A stretch of 64,000 nucleotides of DNA from Berghia stephanieae (lineage: Eukaryota; Mollusca; Gastropoda; Nudibranchia; Aeolidiidae), in NCBI GenBank assembly GCA_034508935.3, contig CM067454.1, positions 40,930,644 through 40,994,643 on the forward strand, given 5' to 3'. Both the position numbers and the translations under genes were made by a program. Positions 1-12,691 of the stretch are shown here, piece after piece. The notes below the pieces were generated by a model that searched no databases, had not been told where the DNA came from, and saw only the letters and a program-made list of their open reading frames with translations. Numbering within the stretch: position 1 is the first letter of the stretch; each line of letters starts with the position of its first letter.

Positions 1-550
1 TGGTCCCATGTTTTCTGAGTCAGAGCTTAAGCTTTGCAGTAGCAGGTGGTGGTCTGATCCTACATCGGCCCCTCTCCTTACTGTCACATCTTCTAATGAA
101 CGTCTAATTCTGTGGGAGATACAAAAATAATCGATCTGATTCTCTATCACACCGTCCGGTGATCCCCAAGTCTGTCATTATTTCCTTCATCCTTACTTTC
201 AACTTTTCATCTCTCTACTTCAGTCATCGATGGATAGGCATACTTATTCAATACATCAGGTTTTCATAACAAAAATGGAGTAGATTCAAACTGGATTGAA
301 AAATTCATCAATGAAGTGGAAAGCAAGCCCTGTTTGTATAACCAGGCTGATAGTCATTATTGTGACCGAGACATTAAAATGAAGGCGCGGACAGACGTTT
401 ATGAAAAAGTCGTCCTGGGATGGGAACATCTGACAATTGAAGAATAAAAACTGAGAGGGAGGTTTCACTTTTGTTTTCCTATTTATTTATTTTTCCAATT
501 CTGAACACTAAAAAGCAAGATTAATTCAAAAAATAATTCTATGTGATGAA
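1..550. other. No recognisable feature
   Basis: AT-rich sequence with only short open frames and no family motif that I can recognise. It lies left of a decayed LINE fragment. Confidence 0.4.
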
Positions 551-629
551 ACCATGCACAGAATGCATAGCAACATAAACATCTTCGGCAATTTAATAAC
601 GTATAGTTATGAACATAATTTAAGAAGTG

Positions 630-1265
630 TCACAATTCGTGACACAGTAGTAACGTGTCTAAAACGGGTCACACATCTGTTCGGTAACTTGTGGGATCCA
701 TTATCTTTATCGTTTATTTCAGATGACAGATGTAGCACAGAAATAAAACGAAGAATTGCAATAGCTAAAGATAGTTTCAATAAAATGAGTCTAATTTTCA
801 AAAACCACAATATCTCAATGACAACAAAACATAGGGTTTTGAAGGCCTATGTATGGTCAGTATTATTATACGGCTTTGAAAGTTGGACAATTATTAAGGC
901 ATTAGAAAGAAACTGGAGGCAGCAGAATTGTGGTTTCTTAGAAGGATGTTAAGAATCTCATGGACAGAGAAGAAAACTAATGAAGAAGTATTAGAGCTAG
1001 CTGAAACTAAAAGGTTACTAATTCGTACAATAAGAAATAAACAAATGCAATTAGGGCACCTAAATTGACATAAATGTATTGAACATCTTTCTCTCACAGG
1101 AAAGATAAAAGGTAAGAAGAGTAAAGGTATACCAAGAAAAAAAACATATTTGAATAGTTTGAACAGATGGGTGATAAAGAAAGAGAAGAGTAATATTAAT
1201 TTTTAAATATCTGATCAGAGATATATGAATGGCATAACATGATCACCGATGTCTGGCACAGACTT
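630..1265 (+). pseudogene. LINE reverse-transcriptase C-terminal fragment (decayed)
   Basis: A broken 3' end of a non-LTR retrotransposon ORF2. The visible peptide includes SDDRCSTEIKRRIAIAK, then LKAYVWSVLLYGFESWT, and in the next frame KLEAAELWFLRRMLRISW followed by TEKKTNEEVLELAETKR. This is the conserved order at the end of the reverse transcriptase of many invertebrate LINEs annotated as endonuclease-reverse transcriptase. A frameshift falls between the GFESWT and KLEAAE segments near 905, and several stops follow beyond 1060. The polymerase YxDD motif and the endonuclease are missing, as in a typical 5'-truncated copy. The clade is uncertain; RTE-like is a guess. Confidence 0.8.
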
Positions 1266-1316
1266 GGTACTTGAACAAGAAGGAAATTTCAGGAATCCTC
1301 AATGAAAATATGTTGT

Positions 1317-1616
1317 CCTTAAATAAGTCCTTCTGAGCCACTTGGGCTCATTGTAAGACAAATTAATTAAGTCCTTTAGAGCCTTGTATCCAATGGTGTC
1401 GGAGTTTGTCCGGTTTCAAGAGCGTGAAGCGGACAATTAACCTATTTGTTTGATTACTATCCCAGCTTGATTGGTACCCTTTTACACCCGAATGGATTGA
1501 GCGATTGGAGTAAATTTTCTTGCTCTAGGAAAATACAAATTGGCCTCGGTCGAAATTGAACACAGAACCCCTGAGTCTAGAGTACAACGCGCTCACCACT
1601 CAGCCACCCTGCCTCC
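1317..1616 (-). repeat. tRNA-derived SINE, family B, copy 1
   Basis: Read on the minus strand it opens with a tRNA-like head: A-box region GTGGCTGAGTGGTGAGCG and a degenerate B box near 1545. The body follows and ends with the family-B tail seen on the plus strand as AGTCCTTCTGAGCCACTTGG. The same tail recurs near 20590 and 37895, so this is a dispersed family. No coding capacity. Confidence 0.6.
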
Positions 1617-1880
1617 TAAGCTCATAGAGCCGGAGCTTATCCATTTTTCTGTAGCGCTGAGCAGACAGGTAAAAGTTTTACTCTATTACCCTCTTGACAG
1701 GACGCTAGTCTGTTAAAGATTACTTTCCTCAGCGAACTAGTACAAATTTGCACTTGAGTACAAGTGAGGCGACTCTTTACCAAGAATTAAGCACGGTCAA
1801 AGTAGTGCTTATTGCAGGATTCAAACCTAGGACATCCGGGTACTGAGTCCAACGCTTAACCACTAAACCATCCTTTTGTC
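1617..1880 (-). repeat. tRNA-derived SINE, family B, copy 2
   Basis: A second minus-strand copy directly abuts the first. Its tRNA-like head (A box GGTTTAGTGGTTAAGCG, B box GGTTTGAATCC) lies at about 1795-1876. The body shares AGGACGCTAGTCT with the copy at 20590. It truncates the Harbinger transposase relic that starts just right of it, so it is the younger insertion. Confidence 0.6.
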
Positions 1881-2757
1881 GCACATAATTGTACAGAACA
1901 CAACAGGTTTTGATGATAGTCACACAGAAATCGGGATTCAAATTCATTGCGCGATGAAAAATCCTCCATTTATTTGCCAGAATTCCAAAAGCACATTCTA
2001 CCATATGCCAAGCACGAGTCAGTCTGTAATTGAACATTTTCTTAGTCTGCGTCAATTCCCTCCTAGGGTAAGGTCGCAACAAATGATCAGACAGAGCAAA
2101 CGCCTCATCACCAAATTATAGCACGAATGGCATGACTGAACCATTGTCATTGTAGAATAAGGATCCGCTGTGAGTTGGTTGACAGATTCTTATATGTTTT
2201 CAATCAACCGCACCGATGCAGTTAGGAAACTGTGTCTTGTTGTAACAATCTGTATCATTATTTCGCCAGTCGTTTTGGTCCAAACTTTGGCATGACAATT
2301 GGTTTCTTGAGCTTTGACTTGAGCTTTTTTTATATAGCGCAATATCCACTTAACGTGCTCAAAGCGCTTTACAAGGGGTCCCTGGCCAACAGCAACACAT
2401 AACATGTAGGACGAGACATGACGCCTGTCAGGCGATATTACAAATTTTTGGGACAGAGACAACGCTGTTAACGGCCAGGTACTCATTTTACACCTGAGTA
2501 CGGTGAGAGAATGTGAGTAAAGAGCCTTCTCCAAGGACTCAACTATGCGCCGAGCGAGGCTCAAACCAAGGACCTTCCGATCCGAAAGCGAGTGTTATAC
2601 CACTAGACCACATAGCCGTTTCAATATATATCCACTGTTTTTCACAAATGTCCTGAACTATTTCACGAATTGTTTCAATGCCAAGTTGGTATTCGTAATG
2701 TAGAGACACCATAGTGCATCCAGTTGCAAAGTAATTGAAATGAAATAAGGAGGACAT
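1880..2757 (-). pseudogene. PIF/Harbinger transposase (HARBI1-like) fossil, C-terminal part
   Basis: Minus-strand relic of a DDE_Tnp_4 nuclease, the PIF/Harbinger transposase related to HARBI1. From right to left it reads FATGCTMVSLHYEYQLGIET and IREIVQDICEKQW (2757-2630), is then interrupted by a SINE at 2321-2618, and resumes with PNCIGAVD, a stop, KHIRI, GSLFYNDNGSV, a stop, FGDEAFALSDHLLRPYPRRE and AWHMVECAFGILANKWRIF. The D of GAVD and the D of FGDEAF match the family's catalytic acidic positions, and the ECAFGILANKWRI block is its usual C-terminal signature. In-frame stops show it is dead. A likely N-terminal piece of the same protein lies at 4581-4895. Confidence 0.85.
2321..2618 (-). 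repeat. tRNA-derived SINE, family A, full-length copy nested in Harbinger
   Basis: About 298 bp. On the minus strand it begins CGGCTATGTGGTCTAGTGG (tRNA-like A box), has a B-box-like GGTTTGAGCC, a body containing GAGTACCTGGCCGTTAACAG, and ends in the tail AGCGCTTTGAGCACG...ATTGCGCTATATAAAAA. The same consensus recurs at 15477, 20226, 23237, 46180 and 46728. It splits the transposase reading frame cleanly, so it inserted after Harbinger. Confidence 0.8.
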
Positions 2758-2875
2758 AACAACGAATTGAAATTCACTTTTAATGAGTACATCTATTGAT
2801 GATGCGCTTTTAATCTCAAATTATGTTTTTTTATAGAAATAAATAGGTATATGATATTTTCTCTTTCCTACTTTA

Positions 2876-3370
2876 GATAAGGAAATCCAGCAACGATGGG
2901 CAAATCTGAGACACTCTTTTCTGCGGGAATTACGTAAACAGAGGAAATCCACATCCGGGCAAGCCGTAACGAAGAGAAGAAAATACATCTACTTTGAGCA
3001 GCTTCTCTTTCTTTTTCCCACACTGGAGCAGAGTGAAACGGTGACCAATTTTCAGCCCGACGAAACTGAAATGTCGGAATCCACGGAGACAAATGAGTCA
3101 CCAGGCAGGTGATATTGCCAGAGAGCCGCTCGCATCTTCTTCAGCTGCATGCGATTCGGCCCCAAAAAAATCTAAAAAGAAAAATTCCTCTGACGGTTCA
3201 TACGAACAAAAATTATAGGACATTCTTAGCGCTGAATGCTGAAGACGTTGATGAAAGATAAATCTTTTCTTCTCCGCTTTCTGCCTGCAATGAGACGTAT
3301 GACATCACAGACAAAATTTGAAACCAAGCTGGAGGTCATGAAAAGCATGTACCGGTTCGAATCGCCAAAC
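2876..3370 (+). pseudogene. MADF-BESS DNA-binding protein of Harbinger type (broken)
   Basis: The plus strand encodes DKEIQQRWANLRHSFLREL, then KRRKYIYFEQLLFLFPTLE. This is the second half of a MADF (Myb/SANT-like) domain, with its W-x-N-L-R-x-x-F core and the Y-x-x-F-x-x-L helix. After an in-frame stop near 3109, another frame reads SFLLRFLPAMRRMTSQTK (3260-3315), which looks like a BESS protein-interaction motif. A polypyrimidine tract and AG directly before 2877 suggest the exon starts there and that the first half of the domain was in an upstream exon. PIF/Harbinger elements carry a second, Myb-like gene beside the transposase, so this is probably that partner, transcribed divergently from the transposase. 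Host MADF genes are an alternative. Confidence 0.7.
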
Positions 3371-3714
3371 CCTACCAGAGACACAGCAGTCACATGCAAC
3401 GTCCCAACGATGTCAGCCACCCAACGACCCATATCAAAGCTATTCAGCATCTTTTCCAGGACCACGTGTCTTCCTGGCCACAGACACCAACAATCATTAT
3501 TATCAGTTCCAGTCTCAGCCATGTCCCCGTGTCCCATCTGCTGTTCGCTCCCACTCTGATTCAAACGCCGACATTTTTAAAACTAAACATTTGAAGTTTC
3601 TTTACTGGCTGCATTTAATGTTGATTGATTTCTTTTTTAATGTGTTGAAGTTTTCAAAAGTACAATAAAAATTGAAATTGAATGAAAAGAGCTATGCCTA
3701 ATTTAAAGAGATAA

Positions 3715-3898
<184 letters not shown>

Positions 3899-3899
3899 A

Positions 3900-4580
3900 G
3901 AGAGATTAAGAGGAGAGCGAGAAGGGAGGGGGGTAAGTAAAAGAAAAGCGAGAATTACATGAAGCGAAGCGGAAAAAATATATGATTCGTTTGATTCCAA
4001 GAATATGGTATTTCATGCAAATAAAGTAGCTGTACAACTTTGATATAATTGCACAATAATATTTCAAACAACACAAAATGACACGATCGTAATTACTTGT
4101 CGAATCACCACAGACAATCTCTCCTCCGATGGAACACTCTTCCTGAATCATGTGTCTTGATACGTGAGAGATCCTCCAACAAGATAAAGAAGGTTGTCAA
4201 AGCTATAAGGAATGAGATTAGCGGAAGAGTAGCGTCCCTTGATTGGACGTCACCGGCGGAGAAGTTATTTGTTAACAAACCAACTACAAGCCAAGCGCTC
4301 CAAATACAAAATTTATTATTCATATTTCTGTACAAAAATGCATACCATAATCAACGTAGATCTTTTCATTAGTTTTCTCCATTATGAAATGTTAGCTAAA
4401 TATAGACTATAAATTAAAAGTAAAAGATGTTGATAAATAACACAATACGATGAGACAACCTTTCCTAAACTTACTGAACTTCACGCTAATGATTGTTGCT
4501 AATAATGGCGATTGCGTCTGTCGGTTGTCAAGAAGCGACTTCCAACAAATTGGCGTTACTCTTAAATCTGTTTTGAAATC
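3900..4580. other. Unassigned spacer inside the Harbinger region
   Basis: AT-rich, with only short frames on both strands (about 76-91 codons at 4097-4372). I do not recognise any family in them. The stretch sits between the MADF relic and the N-terminal transposase relic, so it may be decayed transposon DNA. Confidence 0.35.
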
Positions 4581-4895
4581 TCATTCCCTATCGATGGTCA
4601 TCCACTTGTAGCCGAAAAAACTTTTAGGATAAGATCGGAGATCACCATAGAGTCGATGGAATTGACCCTTGAGCAACCTTTGGGTCATTAAATGATCCAC
4701 CCAATATTGTTTTCTCTGTCCATTTTTCTTATTTCTAAGCAGTAAAGCACAGTCACATGCAACCCCTATTTCATCCATATTGATAATGCATTTGCGCAAG
4801 CAATACGCGAGGTGTGTACCGGGACAGTTTTGTCCTAGTGCGGTAAGGGCCTTAATGTTATTCTGGGAGTGAAGACACATCACATGGTCAAACAA
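4560..4895 (-). pseudogene. PIF/Harbinger transposase N-terminal fragment
   Basis: The minus strand reads ACDCALLLRNKKNGQRKQYW, then VDHLMTQRLLKGQFHRLYGD, LRSYPKSFFGYKWM. This matches the usual N-terminus of HARBI1-like transposases: a basic stretch, YWV-x-P, GxFxxLxxDLR and FFxYxRM. It ends in a stop near 4580 and may continue, decayed, toward 4480. Its strand and order agree with the C-terminal relic at 1880-2757, so both probably come from one element about 3 kb long. Confidence 0.65.
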
Positions 4896-5220
4896 TCAGA
4901 AAGTGAGGGGACTTTGACAACAGGACGAGTAGGTCACGCTGTCATATCTATTTCCACGTCAATTCCAGCATGTGTCCGCTTTGGAGAACGCGAAGTTATT
5001 CAACCGTATTTTCCCTTTAAATTGAGCCTCGCTACCATTACAGAAAAACGCAAACTAAAGTACTGATAAATTGTATCCCGCTTTAAATTAGCGACGACTC
5101 TTATGAGAAGAACGTGGGAATTCATTTCAACATTTCGGAATTTGATTTCTAACAATAACATCACCATGCCAATACGAATTTTGGTTATTATTCAAATATT
5201 ATGTACAATGAGTAGCACAG

Positions 5221-5320
<100 letters not shown>

Positions 5321-5550
5321 GCAGTATTAAGTGTGGCCAATGACTGAGTGAGTGACAATGATTGGGAATTCACAAGATAATGTAGTTTTTTAAAAATGCA
5401 TTTGAACAAATTATCCCCAACCGTCGTCAGTTTGAACAAAAACCTGTCGATAGGCATTGGTGGATACTGTAAAAGTATAAGAGCAAATAATTATGCTTTA
5501 TTAGTGATTTGTACAGCATGAAATGAAAATGTTGTTCTATAATGTCAATG

Positions 5551-5571
5551 CGACTACTACTACTACTACTA

Positions 5572-5621
<50 letters not shown>

Positions 5622-5643
5622 TTTATATATTATTTTATTATTA

Positions 5644-5682
<39 letters not shown>
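5551..5682. repeat. (ACT)n then (ATT)n microsatellite
   Basis: Trinucleotide ACT runs at about 5551-5620, followed by ATT repeats at about 5637-5682. Confidence 0.95.
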
Positions 5683-5950
5683 GTATTACATCATTTCGAT
5701 AATTCTGGGTTCGAGTCGTAGACATATTTGAGCCCTGGAAAGTCTTACTACGTTCGGCTCCGTACTCAGTTGTAATGAGTACTATGGAAAGTCAACAGCA
5801 TTTCTCTCCGTCCTGAAAATGGTAATGCCAAACCATGTCCGTCCAAAATTGTTGCCCAATTAAGCTTGTCACGTTAATGATAATGTCGTATATCCAAAGG
5901 CTCATTGTAATCCTCTACTACTACGTTAATGATACTATGCGTACTATAAG

Positions 5951-5977
5951 CTATGTATCTACTACTACTACTTCTTA

Positions 5978-6036
<59 letters not shown>

Positions 6037-6037
6037 T

Positions 6038-6083
<46 letters not shown>

Positions 6084-6132
6084 AACTACTCCCTACTACT
6101 ACTAACTACTATACTACTACTACTACACTACA

Positions 6133-6186
<54 letters not shown>

Positions 6187-6293
6187 AACTACTAACTACT
6201 AACTACATACTACTACTACTACTACTACTAACTACTACTACATACTACTACTACTACTACTACTACATACTACAAATACTACTAATTCTTCTT
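5951..6293. repeat. Long imperfect (ACT)n microsatellite
   Basis: About 340 bp of ACT/CTA trinucleotides with many one-base slips. Threonine, tyrosine and leucine runs encoded here are artefacts. Confidence 0.96.
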
Positions 6294-6332
6294 CTTCTTC
6301 TTTTACAACCACCATTACTACTACTTCTGTAA

Positions 6333-6850
6333 CAAAACAAAACACCAACTAAATTAAGCATTTCTATTGCGATATTTACTCAACGTACTCGAATCACTGT
6401 AGAAACGGGCCCCTAATCAAGAGCAAATAATGTATGACTCGGGCCCAGGCTCTCCATTAATAAAGGAAACAATAAACAATGAAAAGTAAACATAAATCTG
6501 AATGGCTAGTAACTTTTCTATCCGCCCCTACCCAGCTTCTTTTCCAGCATTTTAATCCCACCCCCTCTGACAAATACCGTCTCTACGCACTCTTCAATCA
6601 ACTAATTAAAAGTGTCCATTTCTATGGCCCGTCCCATTAGCTGATAAATATGACAAATCGTATTGTTCAGCAGTGGAGAATCGGCATAATAACAGTAGGT
6701 GAAATAAGGTCCTCCTACTCTGATTTTTGATGACTTCTGTGGAGACGATCAACAATTATTTTTGATGTTACACAACTATCAACCGACATTTCAATGTAGA
6801 CAAGTCTATGTCATGTATGGTGAGAGGGCAAGAGAAGAACAACCTACTCC
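6333..6850. other. Unique spacer, nothing recognised
   Basis: Non-repetitive AT-rich sequence between two opposed trinucleotide arrays. No coding or RNA feature was identified. Confidence 0.4.
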
Positions 6851-6851
<1 letters not shown>

Positions 6852-6910
<59 letters not shown>

Positions 6911-6937
6911 ATCGTTGACGTCGTCGTCATAGTAGTG

Positions 6938-7033
<96 letters not shown>

Positions 7034-7054
7034 AGTAGTAGTAGTAGTAGTAGT

Positions 7055-7090
<36 letters not shown>

Positions 7091-7102
7091 TGTAGTAGTA
7101 GT

Positions 7103-7165
<63 letters not shown>

Positions 7166-7200
7166 TGTAGTAGTAGTAGTGTAGTAATAGTAGTAGTAGA
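6852..7200. repeat. (CT)n and long (AGT)n microsatellite
   Basis: A CT run at 6852-6910 is followed by about 265 bp of AGT trinucleotides (6932-7200) with single-base slips. The AGT motif is the reverse complement of the ACT array at 5951-6293. Confidence 0.96.
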
Positions 7201-7513
7201 AGCATAATAGATTGATCGTTGGATGGATTGATGACCAAGTTGATCGACCATGAAGTTCATACTTTCATCACACCCTCGTAGCATTTTGTTTATTTATCTT
7301 TATGTATTTTTTGCTAACAACCCGTCTGTTCTGTCCCCGAAATGCCAATGTTTACTGTTTTCTCATATAATTTTACGCTGCCAGTTTTCTGGAAATACCG
7401 TATATCGTCAGTCTCTCTCTATTCTCGATTCATCCGATAACTGCTTACATCTTAAATACGATGGCGGCGATTAGCCACTAAAAAGTGGTTGTTTTCCGGT
7501 CTGCGGTAGTCTG

Positions 7514-7641
7514 TGGGTCTGATAGCCCAATACATGATGGGCTCATTGTTTTAATTGAAATCTTTAAAAATGACGCAAAATATTGTCCATTGCAACAATG
7601 TTAAACTAGGCCCATTATTGCGTTCGGACACCAGACCTGCA
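7514..7641. mobile_element. MITE family M1, copy 1
   Basis: About 128 bp with inverted ends GGGTCTGATAGCCCA and CAGACCTGCA and no coding capacity. The interior segment TGACGCAAAATATTGTCC and AACAATGTTAAACTAGGCCC recurs in reverse orientation at 19213-19349. Both copies have the same ends, as expected for a non-autonomous DNA element. Confidence 0.65.
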
Positions 7642-8215
7642 TATATATAATACACGGCGGATGCAACAACATTAAAAAAGACGAAAGAACACATTACCGA
7701 ACACACGTTAAAGTAATGCTTGTAGGATTGTTTACAGTTTCTCGCAGTTTGGCGTCCCTTCTTGCATAAACACTTTCGGCGTTTTGGCCAGGAAACGTTT
7801 TCATTTTACTCCTCCAAATAATTAGATTCACATGACCTTCAACTTGTTAAATGCCCTAATCCTGACACTTCGTTGTCGTTTCGGGTTAGGACTTCTCGGC
7901 AGATTTGAGGAAATTGTATTTGCTTTTATCTCACATAAGAGGAAACATATTGGTACACGGTATACATCTTAAAGAAGTAGACAGATTTTCTGTCTGTTGA
8001 TGTATCACATGCCTCTATTGACACAAGTGAGAACCAGATGCGGACCGACAAACGGATCGGTACAAAAGTTACATGTAACAAATGCGCAACAAGCATATTT
8101 CAGATGTTAATTTCATATATCGATGGGCCATTGATCTAACCTCTGAAGTAGCCTTTTGCAAAGACATAACCTCATAAGTTAGATTAACGGGCCATCAATA
8201 TGCGTTACTATGCAG
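7642..8215. other. Unassigned intergenic DNA
   Basis: No family, RNA gene or long frame is recognised. It lies between a MITE and a Tc1-type relic. Confidence 0.35.
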
Positions 8216-8990
8216 TAGTATTGGCACCAACAGTTGACGATCAGTGACCGTGGTTTTAATTGTCACAAGCCCATAATTCGACCAAAGCTGACCACTTTGC
8301 ACAAAGTTGCACGGCTGAGATGGTCACGTGAACTCCAGGACTTGGATCAGAAAATGTGGGATGGCATTTTGTTTACAGACGAATTGCTTTTTGAAGTTGA
8401 TTCCAGAATCGAACTCCGTGCTATTCAGGTCGAGGTGAGCGTTTCAATGAACAGACCATCTTTGAAGCAACAAATCGAGAATATGGATCTGTACTGGGGT
8501 GGGGAGTGATAACTGGTGATAGAAAAACTGAGCTAATACGTATCAACCAATGACTCTATTCAGACCTAAACATTTTTAACCAATCGTCGTCCCGTTTGTT
8601 CGGAATCAGAATAATCAAAAGGTGATATTTCAGTTTGATAACGCTCGGCACATACAGCTGGACATATAATTTCTGCTTTCCTGAATGACTCAAATGCAAG
8701 GGCGATGAACCCGTGGCCAACTATGCATAGGACATCAATCCCATTGAACATGTTGTACATTATGTGGGAATTTATGACAGAAAAGCCAATACAACAACAA
8801 CAAAAAAAAACAAAAAAAAACAAGAACATAAACCAAACAATAATAACCCAGGAAGCTGTACGAACTACGATGGACTGTTGGACAGATTAAATACAAGTTG
8901 GATTGATATACCAGCAGAATCAATCCATCCGTTAACATTATCAATGTTACCAAAAGTTATGACAGATCAATTCTAACGGTGGAGAAACAA
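8216..8990 (+). pseudogene. Tc1-type transposase fossil
   Basis: A decayed Tc1/mariner-superfamily DDE transposase. Successive frames show LTTLHKVARLRWSRE, then WDGILFTDELLFEVDS (first catalytic D in the TDE context), GSVLGWGVITGD, FQFDNARHIQ (second D, usually DNARPHTA), and ARAMNPWPTM, with the third acidic site region lost beyond NPI. At least three frame changes and several stops separate these pieces. An A-rich insertion at about 8785-8825 interrupts the C-terminal third. No terminal repeats were identified with confidence. Confidence 0.8.
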
Positions 8991-8999
8991 ACTCCTGAA

Positions 9000-11210
9000 G
9001 TGCGTCATGTGCTGATTTCAATTTTGTACTCGAATTTGCAAAATCGATTTTAAATGACTGATTTAAAATATCGACAACTTTTCAACAGTTGACACAAGTC
9101 CAATAAATCATACACCAAGAGAAAACTGTTTTATCTAGTTTCCAAACATATTTATTATGTTATTGCATTTATTCCAACCAGTACCGAACTATTAACGGGT
9201 AAAATCTGTCTAGATTCTCTTGTTTCATTTGTGTTTTATTTTGGACTATACTATATGTATTAAACCTTATGAATCATGAAGGTTCTAACTTACGCAAGTA
9301 TCTAAAGATGGAATAAGGAATGATAAAATAAATGTTCGAACTGAAAAAGGAAACACTTTACACCCAGAAATCTAAAAAGATTATTGAATCAATAGTTACG
9401 GTTATACCGTTCAAAAATTCAGATAATGATAGGCCTCAGGTGATGATGTCAAATGTTTCCCAAAGAAAATCTATCATTCTATCAAATAATAGCATCAGTT
9501 TAACAATTTACTTTTCTAGTTAAACAAAATGTTTCATTTTTAAAAATGTAACTCGGCGTTTTCCGGAATTATTTGATGTTCGATATCTCATTTCAACCGA
9601 TTACAGCAATTTACACTACTGACAATTGGCATCGAATTACTATTTCTATGTAAGTAATCGATAATCATCGATAAATAAATGGTGAATAACCTACTGGCAA
9701 ACCAAACGATATTTATTTCCCCTGAAGGTCTACGATTCCCTATGATTGTTTCCCCCTTTTTTCCTTTCTCCCTTTCTCTACTATCTGTCTCTGACTCATT
9801 GACACCATTGGCTAGCGAATCTTAAGCCCAAGCGAACCAAGTGCCTTAAAAAATCGGATTTCATGAACGCTTTCTAGTCTCGGACTAGCTACACTTGCCT
9901 AGAAGTGGGTGTTGTGACTAATTCGGCTATTTTGAGCGAGTAACATCACCTCTCTACTATATGAAGGCAGGAAAGATACACACTCCTTCGTACATACAAC
10001 GCAAAAGATTTTCAAAGAGGAATTTAGCAACACACGTGATATTGACTGTCGACTATTATAGACTGCAATGACGTCCATCGTCGACTGTCAATTCTATATT
10101 TAGGCCAATGGCAGTTTTATTGAGACAATGAACAATGAGATTGAAACTCAAAGAAATTGAACCAAAAAGGAAAACCCCAGATAATTATACAATAGAGAAA
10201 GTGTGTTCTCATTAATCACATTATTTCAGTTAATTGCAATGTGAACAGTGTCTCCACTATACTTTCTAATCATTTTTCTTGGTTTTTCTTTGACGCAAAC
10301 CCTTCGCAGTCTCTCGTTCACTCTCAACTCCGAGCCGATAGATTCAATTTTTTAAAAAAGTTTTTACTCACAAAAATGTGTACTTTCGACGATCTGCACT
10401 TATCTTATTGGGGTTTTTTTTAAGCCAGTGTCAATGGCAACAGGACACTTTTTTCCTCTATCATTTGTAACCGACGTATTTTCTTTCCGAATCGAAGCGC
10501 ACTCAATCTAAAAATAGCTGCTATCTTGTTGACGCGATGACGTTTCCTATAGTCAGATTTTTAATTAATGGCGCGTGTTTTTCTGGTTTTTCTCAGCTGT
10601 CCCTCTATCAAAAGTTGTAAAAATTTGTGTCAACCTTTGAATCAATTTGTCTTAACTGAATATAAATTTTGGACCGTGTTGATGCCATATTAAAAAAAAA
10701 TTTCTTCTTTAAGACCTATAAAAAACTACTTTAAAACAGCTGACATAGAATTAGAGATTTTACACTGTTAAATATGTAAATAAGTTACGCACCACAAAGT
10801 ATGAATGAATTCATCGTATTTCCAAAAAATATTGTGCTGACATAGTGATTATGAGTTCACGTCATACTTATTTCCAAATAATAACAATTCGCTTTAAGTG
10901 TTATAAACATACCACTAATGTAGTTTATATTAAATTTTGAATTTATTATTTATGGCAGATTATCTACATCATGTCGCAATTACCAAAGACTGATATGAAA
11001 TCTCTTGCTTTAAATCATTTGAAATAGTGATTGTATAATCACTATCGTCAAATTAAAAAACACTGACTATATAACTTTGATAAAAAATTTTCTATGCATG
11101 AACGTTTCACGGGGCCTTTAAAGGTTTTAAAAACATATTAAGCTCTTAAACAACACTATACGGTACGGACTCTCTATCGGTTCCACTCTCGTAAAGCTGC
11201 GAAAAGAAGT
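9000..11210. other. 2.2 kb AT-rich stretch without recognised genes
   Basis: Only short frames (up to 63 codons) occur and none shows a known family. No tandem arrays or tRNA-like heads were seen. It may contain old transposon remains or distant regulatory DNA. Confidence 0.4.
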
Positions 11211-11389
11211 CTTCTTGTATTTATCGATAAGTCATTAAAGAGGACGGCAATGGTTTTTCAATTTCAAAATCAACCATGAGAAGATCGTTATCGAAATACG
11301 ACAGAGAGATCACCAGTGTAGAACGACGTGGCAGGAAAAGGATCATAGATAACTTTGATATGGATATCATCCAAAGATGTATGGAGCTG

Positions 11390-11990
11390 GGTGAGCGTAA
11401 ACGTACATCCGACAAAATATTGGACGTCTGATTATTCGAGCAGAAAAAGGTCCATGGGTTAGGGCAGAGAATCATTGTTATTCTTGCAGGTGGTGATGAT
11501 ACTGGATATTTAAAAGGATGCCATGCCATATTTTCTTCTCTGCATCATCTGGAATATTATTCTTGGGTCAATGCAAAGGTGTTTTAAGACAAACTAAATA
11601 TCATTTGCTGCCCTCCATCGAAGCACCCAACTGTATTGTATTGGACAACGCTTGTGATCACTTCAAGGCTCCGACTTTGACAAATATAAAAGCTGACATG
11701 ATTTTATGGTTTCAATTAGACAATCCTACATATTCTGACCATTTATCAAAATGCTAACTATACTCCTTAGTAAAAAAAAAAAGAACCAGAAACAGCTTTC
11801 AAAGCAGACTGTCTAATCAGGGAGTTTTGACACGAGTTTGCGCAACTTCCCCCATATCACTGTGAGCGCAATCCAATCGAGGTCATTACTCTCACCGACG
11901 AGGCAATAAATGATAACAAAGAGTAGACTGAGAAAAGACATGCCTCAACCTTCGCAAACTTGAGGAAAATTACATTTCATTGGGTAGAAT
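11390..11990 (+). pseudogene. IS630/Tc1-related DDE transposase fossil
   Basis: Catalytic-domain remains: GQRIIVILAGGDDTGYLKG (11460-11515), then CHAIFSSASSGILFLGQCKG, SIEAPNCIVLDNACDHF (second catalytic D, 11610-11665), and, after a frame change, HEFAQLPPYHCERNPIEVI (11830-11885), which holds the third acidic region PPYHCxxNPIE. This order is typical of the IS630-like DDE_3 transposases common in invertebrate genomes. The N-terminal DNA-binding half is not recognisable. Stops and shifts make it dead. Confidence 0.75.
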
Positions 11991-12690
11991 GATGCTCGGA
12001 ATCTTTCTGTAATCGTTTCATTTCTCCTTTTTATCATCCTCGTCATCAAACTGTGCTGATTGATGTGTCCAGTATTTCTTGGTTGTTGTTGTTATTGTTG
12101 TTATCATTGTTGTAGTTGTTGTTGTTATTATTGTTGAACAGATATTTGTGAAGACACTGTCTCATAAATGATGAATTTTTACTTTTGACCAGTCTCCATT
12201 AATGTATTTAATCCTCTTTGGCATAAGTACGAGCTATTTCTCAAACTTTTGTAATCAAAATTATATTGGAAGCGCGTTATGTTCACTTTCGTTTGTATCC
12301 ACCAGTAATGTGTATTGATAGTTATAAAATGTAGATGTCTGATAGTTAATAGTTGCCATTCGTTGCTTCATATTCAAATACTGCACGTATATCGTTTAGC
12401 TTCAATTAACCGAACACTCCAGTTTAACGAATTCCTTCAAAATGGATATGCGGAAAATTCATAATTTTGATAATGTAAATCTTCTCTGAGTTCCGATCCT
12501 CACCTGTTATCGATTTTAATATAGCTGTAATTAACGAAATCCTATCCTATTGTTTTAAAATTCATGAAAAAAAAAATTTATTAAGACAAATTGATTCAGA
12601 AGTTCATACAAATTTTTGAAGCTATGCATTGGGGGGCAGCGGAGAAAAAGAAGTCAGAGACTAAGCGGTAGTCCGTGTTCATGAAAACGG
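11991..12690. other. Unassigned spacer
   Basis: AT-rich, including a short imperfect (GTT)n stretch near 12080-12135. No genes recognised. Confidence 0.4.
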
Positions 12691-12691
12691 C

